A stretch of 64,000 bases of DNA from Bacteroidota bacterium (GTDB taxonomy: Bacteria > Bacteroidota > Bacteroidia > B-17B0 > Aurantibacillaceae). Location of the stretch: positions 372,001-436,000 of the forward strand of contig JAUXTT010000017.1 in assembly GCA_030684395.1 (NCBI GenBank), given 5' to 3'. Below the pieces are notes generated by a model. It was given only the letters and a program-made list of their open reading frames with translations. It had not been told where the DNA came from and searched no databases. This document shows, in pieces, positions 53,925 through 62,678 of this stretch. The translations under genes were made by a program, and so were the position numbers. Position 1 is the stretch's first letter. Every line of letters starts with the position of its first letter.

Positions 53925-54989
53925 TTATTTATCTTCCTTAAGTAATTTAAGTTTTGCTTCTTTTTTTACCGACAATAGTCCCGTGGTTAGCACAGTATCT
54001 CCTTCATTTAATCCTTCTGTAATTTGTATTTTTTCATCTGATCTTATTCCTGTAACAACTTTCACTTCTTCAGCTATACCATTTTTCGACACAATTACCT
54101 TTTGCCCTTTTAATATTGGAATAATACTTTGAGTCGGGATCATAATTGAATTGGATGCAAGTCCAATATTCACAAACACTTTCACAAAGCTTCCCGGGTA
54201 GAAATTTTCTGCCCCTTTATATAATGCGCGAACTTTAATTGTTTTTGTCATTTCATCTACTTTCGGTTCAAAAGCATAAACTTCGGCCTCGCATTCCTTA
54301 TTATCCTGGTAAGAGAAAGAAAGTTTATCCCCCTTTTTTATTTGCTGACTGTATTTTTCCGGTAAAGAAAATTCCACAAACAATGGCTTTACTTGTACCA
54401 AAGAAACTATAACCTGCGATGGACTTACATAAGCTCCTTCGCTGATGTTCTTTAAACCGATGTTCCCACTAAAAGGTGCTTTGATGAGTGTTTTAGCTAC
54501 CTGGGCCGAAACAAAAGCCTGATCTGCTTTTAAGGAGCTCACTTCGTTTTCCTGAATATCATATTCTTCCTGACTGATCCCATTAATTGCAAGCAGTTTT
54601 TTTAAGCGCTCCGTTTTTTGTTCAGCAAGTTTTAATTGTACATTGATCTTTAAAAGTTGGGCCTGCAAATCGGCATCGTTGATCTTAATGATAGGCGAGC
54701 CGGCATTTACCGCTTCCCCTTCCTTAAAATAAATACTTGTTACTTTTCCGGATATTTCAGGCTTGATCTCTACTTCATTTAATGCGCCAATTTTTCCTGT
54801 GGTATAAACCTTATCTGATAAAGCTACGGTTTTAGCAACAAAATAATTTACAGCTACAGGGCCAGCGTTTTTACCTTTCCCGGATTGCAGGATCTTTTCC
54901 TCCTTTTTTGCGAAGAAGATAAACTTGACTCCTATCAGCAAAGCCAAAACAAGTATGATAATGACCCAATTTGGAATTTTCTTTAACAT
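53925..54989 (-). CDS. RND periplasmic adaptor (membrane fusion protein)
   Basis: A 354-residue membrane fusion protein: N-terminal anchor helix (about 7-27), lipoyl/barrel-sandwich domain (IKPEISGKVTSIYFKEGEAVNAGSPIIKINDADL, about 71-104), a short alpha-hairpin (105-155), a second half-lipoyl motif (IKAPFSGNIGLKNISEGAYV, about 168-187) and beta-barrel domains. It links the RND pump to the TolC channel. The spacing is 2 bases on both sides (MarR gene and RND gene). Confidence 0.92.
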   Translation of the reverse strand: MLKKIPNWVIIILVLALLIGVKFIFFAKKEEKILQSGKGKNAGPVAVNYFVAKTVALSDKVYTTGKIGALNEVEIKPEISGKVTSIYFKEGEAVNAGSPIIKINDADLQAQLLKINVQLKLAEQKTERLKKLLAINGISQEEYDIQENEVSSLKADQAFVSAQVAKTLIKAPFSGNIGLKNISEGAYVSPSQVIVSLVQVKPLFVEFSLPEKYSQQIKKGDKLSFSYQDNKECEAEVYAFEPKVDEMTKTIKVRALYKGAENFYPGSFVKVFVNIGLASNSIMIPTQSIIPILKGQKVIVSKNGIAEEVKVVTGIRSDEKIQITEGLNEGDTVLTTGLLSVKKEAKLKLLKEDK

Positions 54990-54991
54990 GT

Positions 54992-55474
54992 TTATTTCTT
55001 TGTTTTCTTATAATTAAAAAATAGATCGTTGGCCGGCAACTGTTTCACATTTTCCGAAGTTTTGGCAAGTACATTCATAAAAGTAACCCTGTCTTTATCA
55101 GAAACTCCTTTAAACATTTCGGCATCCAGTTTTTCGAAAGCCCTGGTAATCTCTTTGGTTTGTTTCTTTCCTTTTTCCGATAAAGAAATAAAATGTTCCC
55201 TTCTGTCCTTTGGGTTTGTTTTGCGTTCGATAAAGCCTGACTTTGCCAATACATCCAGAATCTTTACCATGGCGGTTTTATCTATTGCCAACCGATCACA
55301 AATGTTTTGCTGGCAACAACAGCCATTGTTGTTTTGAATATAATACAACACCGAAAAATACCTCTCTGTGTCCAGATTCTCCAAGCTCTTTGACAAAACA
55401 CCATAGTAGTGTTTAGACACAATAAACATTTTAGTGCCAACGGGAATTTCGATATCCGGATTTTCTTTTGCCAA
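54992..55474 (-). CDS. MarR-family regulator with a Cys-Cys-Cys cluster
   Basis: A 160-residue winged-helix regulator of the MarR family, first gene of the efflux operon and probably its repressor. The DNA-binding segment is LAIDKTAMVKILDVLAKSGFIERKTNPKDRREHFISLSEKGK (about 62-103), with the wing at NPKDRREH. The dimer helices are at both ends. Directly before the HTH it has NGCCCQQNIC (cysteines 52, 53, 54 and 59), which is unusual and could sense oxidants, metals or electrophiles. The start is a TTG; a shorter form from the ATG at 55429 would lose only the first 15 residues. Confidence 0.87.
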   Translation of the reverse strand: MAKENPDIEIPVGTKMFIVSKHYYGVLSKSLENLDTERYFSVLYYIQNNNGCCCQQNICDRLAIDKTAMVKILDVLAKSGFIERKTNPKDRREHFISLSEKGKKQTKEITRAFEKLDAEMFKGVSDKDRVTFMNVLAKTSENVKQLPANDLFFNYKKTKK

Positions 55475-55562
55475 AAAAATTAGTTTAGAAGTATAATAGT
55501 TTGTAAATGTAACTATTAATTATACATTAAATGATTTTTCTCACTTATAATCTATCTTAAAA

Positions 55563-55579
55563 AACGACAAAAAGTCGTT
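55563..55579. promoter_or_regulatory. Short inverted repeat before the YqaE-like gene
   Basis: AACGAC-AAAAA-GTCGTT (6-base arms, 5-base spacer) lies 42 bases upstream of the ATG at 55622, in the divergent region with the MarR gene. It is a candidate operator; an alternative is chance in AT-rich DNA. Confidence 0.35.
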
Positions 55580-55621
55580 ATAATTTGTAATTTAGCGGCA
55601 TAACCAATTAAACCCAAAATT

Positions 55622-56242
55622 ATGAAAGCATTAAAATTACTCGTGGCAGTGATGGGAATAAGTTTGTTATTTGCCTCCTGCAAAAGCAATATGGATCTGA
55701 CTAAACGCCATTATACCAAAGGCTACTATTTCCATAAAAATTCATCTATTGAACAAGCCGCTACGAAAGAAGCTGTTGCCCTAAAAGCAAAAAGCCCAAT
55801 AGTGAACGATATTCCAACGAACAAGGTAGCTTTGACCACAAACGTAAGCAGCAGTCCTGAACTTAAGGGAGGCGTAAAAGAAAATGAGATAACTCAGGGA
55901 TTTTCTAAAGCTGAATCAACTAAAGGTTCAGCGACTAAAGGTACCAGTGTTACCAAAGTACTAAAAGACAAAAAAGCATCCTCTGTTATTCAACAAAAGG
56001 GTAAAAAAACTACTCCGGCCGGCGGAAGCTCAGATGATGTGAAATTAATTTTGTGCATCATTCTTGCTTTATTTATCCCGCCATTGGCAATGTACTTGTG
56101 GGACAAAAACACCGACACTTGGTTTATTGTTGACCTTGTACTTTTTCTTCTTCTTTTCTCCTGGTTTTTTTGGGGATCGCTTGGATTGCTGGGCTTAGCG
56201 TCGGTTGTTATAGCTATTCTAAGAATTCTTGGTGTAATTTAA
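55622..56242 (+). CDS. Lipoprotein with C-terminal YqaE/Pmp3-like membrane segment
   Basis: A 206-residue protein: lipobox LLFASC (Cys20), a low-complexity Ser/Thr/Lys middle (about 50-140), then two hydrophobic segments. The first (LILCIILALFIPPLAMYLWD, about 142-161) matches the YqaE/Pmp3 proteolipid family. The early TKRHYTKGYYFHKN segment is, from memory, usual for Bacteroidota members. Having both a lipid anchor and helices is typical of this group. Pmp3 proteins affect membrane potential and salt tolerance; a stress role is inferred. It is a single gene ending at a strong terminator. Confidence 0.75.
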   Translation: MKALKLLVAVMGISLLFASCKSNMDLTKRHYTKGYYFHKNSSIEQAATKEAVALKAKSPIVNDIPTNKVALTTNVSSSPELKGGVKENEITQGFSKAESTKGSATKGTSVTKVLKDKKASSVIQQKGKKTTPAGGSSDDVKLILCIILALFIPPLAMYLWDKNTDTWFIVDLVLFLLLFSWFFWGSLGLLGLASVVIAILRILGVI

Positions 56243-56260
56243 CCTATTTAAAAAACACAG

Positions 56261-56295
56261 AAAAAGCCGTCATCCAGTTGAGGAGACGGCTTTTT
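56261..56295 (+). terminator. Terminator after the YqaE-like gene
   Basis: A perfect 11-base-pair stem AAAAAGCCGTC/GACGGCTTTTT (56261-56271, 56285-56295) has a 13-base loop and T-rich flanks. The stem includes the A/T tracts, so it can work in both directions. Confidence 0.85.
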
Positions 56296-56344
56296 ATTTT
56301 ATGGAAATTTTGCCCTAACTTCATCTAATAATTAAAATTGCTTT

Positions 56345-59300
56345 ATGAACTTAAAAAAAGTCCTTTCGCTCGCTTTTATTTGCGTTTCCTCTGTGCTCAT
56401 TTCATTGAGCTTTTTGAGTAATACTTATACAAAACCAAAGGCCATTGAACCCTTGGTTTTTGAAAAGGGAAGTGATTATGCCAAGCTTTGGAAACGGGTA
56501 GATTCTCTTACCAATAAAGGTCTTACCAAATCAGCATTAGAAGTAGTAAACGGCATCTATACTTTAGCTAAAAAGGAAGATAACGCTCCACAATTTGTGA
56601 AAGCCATTTTAAAAAGAATGAAGTTGGAGTCGTATATGGAAGAATTTTCTCTTGAAAAATCCATCAATACATTAAGCCTCGAAATTGAAGGGAGTAGATT
56701 CCCTGTTAAGCCCGTTCTTCAAAGTGTTTTAGCTGATGCCTACTGGCAATATTATCAAAACAACCGCTGGAAATTCTTAAACCGCACCAACACTGTTAAC
56801 TTTAAGAATGAAGATGTAAGCACCTGGACACTGAATAAACTACTATCAGAAACCATCAATCTTTATAATGAATCGCTTAAAAACACCGACAGTTTAAAAC
56901 GTACACAAGTTAATTTGTATGACGAGATTCTGGTAAAAGGCACTACCGAAGGACGTTCGTTCAGGCCAACTTTATATGATTTTCTGGCTAACCGTGCATT
57001 GGATTTTTATGAAAGCGGTGAGTCGGATATCAATCGTCCGGCTAATCAATTCAGTATGAATGATTCTGCTTATTACGCTTCGGTAAATCAATTTGTTGAG
57101 CTGGAAGTAAAAAACCCTGACGACACTTTGAATTTAAAATTCTTTGCTGTTAAGATTTATCAAGACCTCCTGAAGTTTCACTTAAATGATAAAAGTCCGG
57201 AGTCATTGATTGATGCAGATCTTAATCGCTTAAGTTTTGTAAACTCCCAGTCGAAAAATGAAAGAAAAGACACTTTGTATTTACGCTCGCTTCATTATCT
57301 GGCAGAGAAATATAAAAGTAATCCTTCTTCTACAGAAGCCTTATTAAGAATTGCACAATGGTATAACAGCAATGCGTATAAATACAAGCCATTACAAAGT
57401 GACGATTATAAATGGCATAATAAAACAGCCCTTGCTTATGCCGAAAAAGCAAAGACTCTTTTCCCGGAAAGCTACGGAGCTAAAGCTTGCAAACCACTTG
57501 TAGAAAATATTAAACGTATGGCGCTTAACGTTACTACCGAAGATGTAAATGAGCCCGGAAAAGCTGCCAGGACATTAATTAATTACACAAACATAAACAA
57601 GGTTTATTTCCGTATTATCAAAAGTGAGTATCATAAAAACCGTAATCTGACAAGAGATCATTATGGAGAAAAGCTGATCAAAAAATATTTGGAAGAAAAA
57701 CCTGTGGCCGATTTTGAATACGAAATGCCAAAAGATGAAGACTACAATCCTCATAGTGTTGAAGTTAAAATTCCTGAACTGGCGCAAGGTTTTTATGTTG
57801 TATTGGCATCTACATCTCCTACTTTTTCATGGGACAAAAACATTGTTACTTACACCGACCTTTGGTATTCCAACATCGCCTACATCAGCAGAAAAAATCA
57901 GGATGGTAGTTTTGACCTGAATGTTTTACAAAGACAAACGGGTGAAGCTATGGGCAATGTAAAAACTACAGTTTGGCAAGAGCGTTACGATTACAAGGAT
58001 CGCAAATACAAAAGAGAAAACAAAGGATCCTACATGTCTGATAAAGATGGTAATGTTCACATTCCATTCATCAGCGAAAATAATTACTCAAGTAATTTCT
58101 TTTTAGAGTTCACCGGCACAGCAGATAATTATTATTGCGACAAAGCATTTTACTCTTACAAACCTTATGATTATGATAAGAACCGTTCGAAGACATTTTT
58201 CTTTACCGATAGGGGAATCTACCGTCCGGGACAAACCGTTCATTTCAAAGCGATACATTTAAGCGGTGACGGAACCACAAATAAACTGCTTCCCAACACT
58301 TCTGTTTATGTTGAATTAAAAGATGTGAATTACCAAACAGTCTCCACACAAACCTTAACCACCAACGATTACGGAACGGTAAGCGGAAGCTTTATTTTAC
58401 CTGAAGGTTTATTGAACGGAGATATGCGTATTCAGGATAGTTATGGAAGCGCTTCTTTTTCAGTTGAAGAATACAAGCGTCCGAAATTTGAAGTAGCGTT
58501 TGAACCGGTGAAAGGAAGTTATAAAATTAATGAAGAGATCAAAGTAACCGGAACCGCTAAAGCATTTGCAGGATATAATATCGACGGCGCAGATGTTTCT
58601 TATCGTGTGGTAAGGAATGTAAGTTACCCGGGTTGGTGGTATTGGTACCGCGGTTATTATGGCAGCAACGAACAGGTTGAGATCAGCAACGGCGTCATGA
58701 AAAGCAATGATACAGGAGCATTTGAAATTAAATTCAAAGCATTACCTGATCCGGGTGTAAGCAAAAAAGAACAACCTACTTATAATTATACCGTTTATGC
58801 AGATGTAACAGATATTAATGGCGAAACGCACAGTTCACAAACTTATGTGTATGTTGGGTACAAAGCATTGAACCTAAATTTATCGATGCCGGAAGAAACT
58901 GATCTTACCAAAGCAGAAAAACTAAAAATTTATGCTACCAACCTCAATGGTGAAGATGAACCTACAAAGGGAAAAGTAACCATGTACTCATTAAAACAAC
59001 CTACACGTTCTTTCAGAGAACGCCTGTGGGCTGAGCCGGATAAAAAATTAATAGGGCAGGAAGAATACTATAAACTGTTCCCTTATGATAAACGTGCCGA
59101 CGAAACCAATAAATACAAATGGGACAGAGACAAACAAGTAGTCGAATTTTCATTTGATACGAAAACATTAAAAGAGATAGACTGGACATCGAACATAAAA
59201 AGCATGAAGCCGGGAGTGTATGTAGTGGAAGCTGTTTGTAAAGATAAATTTGGTGAAGAGGTAAAAGATATTCGTTACGTAACGCTTTACGACACCAATG

Positions 59301-62300
59301 TGGATGATGTTCCTGAAAATAATGTAGACTGGTTTAAAGCCATAAGCGCAACAGTAGAACCAGGAGATAAAGCAAGTTTCATTCAGGCTTCTGATATTAA
59401 AGGTTTAAATTACAAACTGGATATTGAACACGAAGAAAAAATAGTTTCATCAACTATGCAAAAAGCAGGTATGAAACCTTATGAAATGTTGGTGGAAGAA
59501 AAACACAGAGGTAATTTTGTTTATTATATCAGCTTCATTAAAAACAATCGTTTTTATTATCACGCACAAACCGTTTATGTTCCTTACACAAACAAAGAGT
59601 TAGATATAACATTTGAAACCTTCCGTAACAAACTCTTACCGGGACAGGCAGAAGAATGGAAGATGACCATTAAAAATAAAAAAGGTGAAAAAGAAACTGC
59701 TGAGTTATTAGCTTCCATGTACGATGCTTCTTTAGATGAGTTTAGAAGTGCAAGTTGGTATTTCAATATTTTTAATTCCTATTATTCAACACTTCCTCTT
59801 ACTTCCGAAGTAGCTGCAATGACTAACAGCCGTCAGTTCTCAAAAGATCTGGTTACTTATTATGCTATTCCTTACAGAAGTTATGACCACCTTAATAATT
59901 TCGGAATGTATTATTACTCATATCGCGGGTACAAAGATTACGATTATTACAATGAGGGAGCAGACATGGCTATGCCAATGGCCGGCGCATCAATGGATGA
60001 AGTGATGGTAAGTGAAAAGGAAGTATCTGAAAATCAACCAAAGAAAAAAGGTGGGAAACGTGAGGAAACGGTAATGACTAAAAATGCCGAAGCTACGGGA
60101 ATGGTTGCTGCTGATGCAGTTACTGCAACCGGCACTTTTGAAACAACAGTTGCTAAGCCTCCTACAGAAGCTGATAGGAGAGATGGTATTGGCGGAGAAG
60201 TAAAAGCGCGTTCTAATTTCAGTGAAACTGCTTTCTTCTTTCCGCAAATTCAAAGCAATGAAAAAGGTGAGTATGTGGTGAAATTCACTGTGCCTGAATC
60301 ATTGACCAAATGGAAGTTCAAGGGATTTGCTCACACAAAAGACTTAAAGTTCGGACAAATCGAAAAAGAAATTCAGACACAAAAAGATTTAATGGTGCAA
60401 CCTAATGCTCCGCGCTTTTTACGTGAAAACGATAAAATGACTTTCACGGCTAAAGTGGTAAATCTTTCGGATAAAGAAATGACAGGGAAAGCTGACTTAC
60501 TATTATATGACGCGATCACCGATAAAGAGATCAGCACAAAAATGATAGAAGCGCAACATGGCAAATTCTCTACTATAGGAGAAAGAGATTTCTCTGCGAA
60601 AAAAGGGCAGAGTGATCTTTTAGAATGGAACATTTCTATTCCTGAAGGAATTGGTGCTATCAAATACAAAGTAGTTGCAAAAGCCGGAAACTTTACCGAT
60701 GGTGAAGAAATGGTTTTACCTGTGATGACAAACAGTATGCTGGTTACAGAAAGTATGCCTTTACCAATTCGCAGCAACCAAACGAAAGAGTTTAATTTCA
60801 CAAAACTGATCAATCAGAATAATAATTCAACTACACTCCGTAATCACAAAGTAACGCTCGAGTTTACAGCAAACCCTGCATGGTATGCGGTGCAGGCTTT
60901 ACCTTACTTAATTGAATATCCTTATGAGTGTGCTGAGCAAACTTTCTCACGCTACTACGCAAACAGTTTGGCTTCTCACATTGTGAACTCTAAACCAAAG
61001 ATCAAACAGATCTTTGAATCGTGGAAACAAAGTAGTCCGGAAGCATTTTATTCTAACCTTCAAAAAAATCAGGAATTAAAATCATTGATGCTGGAAGAAA
61101 CTCCTTGGGTGTTACAAGCAAAAAGTGAAAGCGAAAGCAAAAAACGTGTTGCCTTATTGTTCGACTTGAACAAAATGGGTAATGAGCTAACCCGTGCCAT
61201 GAATAAACTACAAAAAATGCAGGCAAGTAACGGTGGCTGGCCTTGGTTTGAAGGTGGGCCGGATGACTGGTACATTACACAACACATACTTTGTGGTATG
61301 GGCCATTTAGATAGATTAGGTGTAACAAGTGTTCGTGCCGACAACAAAACATGGAACATGGTAAACAGTGCTGCTAAATATTGTGATGACCGGATTCGTG
61401 AAGAATACGAAGACATTAAAAAGTATGATAAGAATTGGGAGAAAAATAATCACTTAAGTTATACTGCTATTCAATACATGTATGCGCGGAGTTATTTCTT
61501 AGACATCAAAGTAGATAAGCGCAATCAGAAAGCGGTTGATTATTTTACTGCACAGGCTAAAAAATACTGGTTGCAAAACTCTCGTTACATGCAGGGAATG
61601 ATAGCACTTTCACAGCATCGTAACAAAGACACCAAAACTCCTCAGGACATTTTAAAATCATTAAAAGAAAATGCTTTGTATAGTGAGGAAATGGGAATGT
61701 ATTGGAAAGAAAATTACGATGGATTTTATTGGTACGAAGCGCCTATTGAAAGTCAGGCATTGTTGATTGAAGCTTTTGATGAGATCAACAATGATCAGAA
61801 ATCAGTTGACGAATTAAAAACCTGGTTATTAAAAAGCAAACAAACTCAAAACTGGAGTAATACCAAAGCTACTACAGAAGCGGTGTATGCATTATTATTG
61901 CGCGGAACAGACTGGTTAGCTACCGAACCAAATGTAGAAATAACAATGGGTTCAATTAAGCTCGATCCTAAAAATGATCCTAGCTTAAAAGCAGAAGCTG
62001 GAACCGGTTACTTCAAAAAATCGTGGAGCGGAAGTGAAATTACTCCTGACATGGGTAAAGTAAAAGTTGTCAAAAAAGATGAAGGTGTAAGTTGGGGAGC
62101 TGTTTACTGGCAGTACTTTGAGCAACTAGATAAAATTACTCCGCATGCAACACCATTGAAGTTGGAGAAAAAATTATTCCTGCAACAAAACACCAAGAGC
62201 GGTCCGGTGATCACACCAATAACCGAACAAACAAGTTTGAAACCCGGCGACAAAGTAAAAGTACGCATTGAGTTACGTGTTGACAGAGACATGCAATACG

Positions 62301-62575
62301 TACACATGAAAGATATGCGCGCTTCTTGTTTTGAACCTTTAAACGTATTTAGCAAATACAAATGGCAGGATGGTTTGGGATATTACGAAAGCACCAAAGA
62401 TGCCTCCACCAATTTCTTCTTCAGTTATTTGGGCAAAGGAACCTATGTGTTTGAGTACCCAATTGTAGTTACCCATTACGGTAATTTCAGTAATGGTATT
62501 ACAACTATACAGTGTATGTACGCTCCTGAGTTTACGAGCCATAGTGCTGGGATCAGAGTTAAGGTGCAGAAGTGA
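56345..62575 (+). CDS. Alpha-2-macroglobulin family protein with intact thioester motif
   Basis: A 2076-residue envelope protein. After an N-terminal signal/anchor helix (about 1-25) comes a helical TPR-like region (about 40-390), then macroglobulin domains (MG2 region near TDRGIYRPGQTVHFKA, about 621-636). A Tyr/Met/Lys-rich low-complexity linker (about 1186-1262) follows, then the A2M domain (NFSETAFFFPQI..., about 1292 on) and the thioester domain with CAEQ (Cys1529-Gln1532) in YPYECAEQTFSR. The last 150 residues form the terminal macroglobulin-like domain. It should trap or bind attacking proteases covalently in the periplasm. No PBP1C gene, its common partner, is in the window. Confidence 0.9.
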   Translation: MNLKKVLSLAFICVSSVLISLSFLSNTYTKPKAIEPLVFEKGSDYAKLWKRVDSLTNKGLTKSALEVVNGIYTLAKKEDNAPQFVKAILKRMKLESYMEEFSLEKSINTLSLEIEGSRFPVKPVLQSVLADAYWQYYQNNRWKFLNRTNTVNFKNEDVSTWTLNKLLSETINLYNESLKNTDSLKRTQVNLYDEILVKGTTEGRSFRPTLYDFLANRALDFYESGESDINRPANQFSMNDSAYYASVNQFVELEVKNPDDTLNLKFFAVKIYQDLLKFHLNDKSPESLIDADLNRLSFVNSQSKNERKDTLYLRSLHYLAEKYKSNPSSTEALLRIAQWYNSNAYKYKPLQSDDYKWHNKTALAYAEKAKTLFPESYGAKACKPLVENIKRMALNVTTEDVNEPGKAARTLINYTNINKVYFRIIKSEYHKNRNLTRDHYGEKLIKKYLEEKPVADFEYEMPKDEDYNPHSVEVKIPELAQGFYVVLASTSPTFSWDKNIVTYTDLWYSNIAYISRKNQDGSFDLNVLQRQTGEAMGNVKTTVWQERYDYKDRKYKRENKGSYMSDKDGNVHIPFISENNYSSNFFLEFTGTADNYYCDKAFYSYKPYDYDKNRSKTFFFTDRGIYRPGQTVHFKAIHLSGDGTTNKLLPNTSVYVELKDVNYQTVSTQTLTTNDYGTVSGSFILPEGLLNGDMRIQDSYGSASFSVEEYKRPKFEVAFEPVKGSYKINEEIKVTGTAKAFAGYNIDGADVSYRVVRNVSYPGWWYWYRGYYGSNEQVEISNGVMKSNDTGAFEIKFKALPDPGVSKKEQPTYNYTVYADVTDINGETHSSQTYVYVGYKALNLNLSMPEETDLTKAEKLKIYATNLNGEDEPTKGKVTMYSLKQPTRSFRERLWAEPDKKLIGQEEYYKLFPYDKRADETNKYKWDRDKQVVEFSFDTKTLKEIDWTSNIKSMKPGVYVVEAVCKDKFGEEVKDIRYVTLYDTNVDDVPENNVDWFKAISATVEPGDKASFIQASDIKGLNYKLDIEHEEKIVSSTMQKAGMKPYEMLVEEKHRGNFVYYISFIKNNRFYYHAQTVYVPYTNKELDITFETFRNKLLPGQAEEWKMTIKNKKGEKETAELLASMYDASLDEFRSASWYFNIFNSYYSTLPLTSEVAAMTNSRQFSKDLVTYYAIPYRSYDHLNNFGMYYYSYRGYKDYDYYNEGADMAMPMAGASMDEVMVSEKEVSENQPKKKGGKREETVMTKNAEATGMVAADAVTATGTFETTVAKPPTEADRRDGIGGEVKARSNFSETAFFFPQIQSNEKGEYVVKFTVPESLTKWKFKGFAHTKDLKFGQIEKEIQTQKDLMVQPNAPRFLRENDKMTFTAKVVNLSDKEMTGKADLLLYDAITDKEISTKMIEAQHGKFSTIGERDFSAKKGQSDLLEWNISIPEGIGAIKYKVVAKAGNFTDGEEMVLPVMTNSMLVTESMPLPIRSNQTKEFNFTKLINQNNNSTTLRNHKVTLEFTANPAWYAVQALPYLIEYPYECAEQTFSRYYANSLASHIVNSKPKIKQIFESWKQSSPEAFYSNLQKNQELKSLMLEETPWVLQAKSESESKKRVALLFDLNKMGNELTRAMNKLQKMQASNGGWPWFEGGPDDWYITQHILCGMGHLDRLGVTSVRADNKTWNMVNSAAKYCDDRIREEYEDIKKYDKNWEKNNHLSYTAIQYMYARSYFLDIKVDKRNQKAVDYFTAQAKKYWLQNSRYMQGMIALSQHRNKDTKTPQDILKSLKENALYSEEMGMYWKENYDGFYWYEAPIESQALLIEAFDEINNDQKSVDELKTWLLKSKQTQNWSNTKATTEAVYALLLRGTDWLATEPNVEITMGSIKLDPKNDPSLKAEAGTGYFKKSWSGSEITPDMGKVKVVKKDEGVSWGAVYWQYFEQLDKITPHATPLKLEKKLFLQQNTKSGPVITPITEQTSLKPGDKVKVRIELRVDRDMQYVHMKDMRASCFEPLNVFSKYKWQDGLGYYESTKDASTNFFFSYLGKGTYVFEYPIVVTHYGNFSNGITTIQCMYAPEFTSHSAGIRVKVQK

Positions 62576-62597
62576 TTTAGTTTCTTCGTAATTTGTT

Positions 62598-62640
62598 TTA
62601 TAGCGCCTATCTTGCTAAATTAGCGGGATAGGCGTTATAA
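62598..62640. terminator. Hairpin between the A2M and J-domain genes
   Basis: CGCCTATC/GATAGGCG (62604-62611, 62627-62634) extends outward with one G-T pair and A-T pairs to about 14 base pairs. A T-rich tract is lacking after the stem, so termination would be partial or factor-assisted. Confidence 0.5.
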
Positions 62641-62678
62641 TTTGGCGTATAAACAGAAGTTAGAGCGCATTTTAATAT

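Noticed and set aside
59584-62542. Minus-strand open frames inside the alpha-2-macroglobulin gene
   Set aside because: They are short, lack start context and family resemblance, and lie fully within a strongly supported gene on the other strand.
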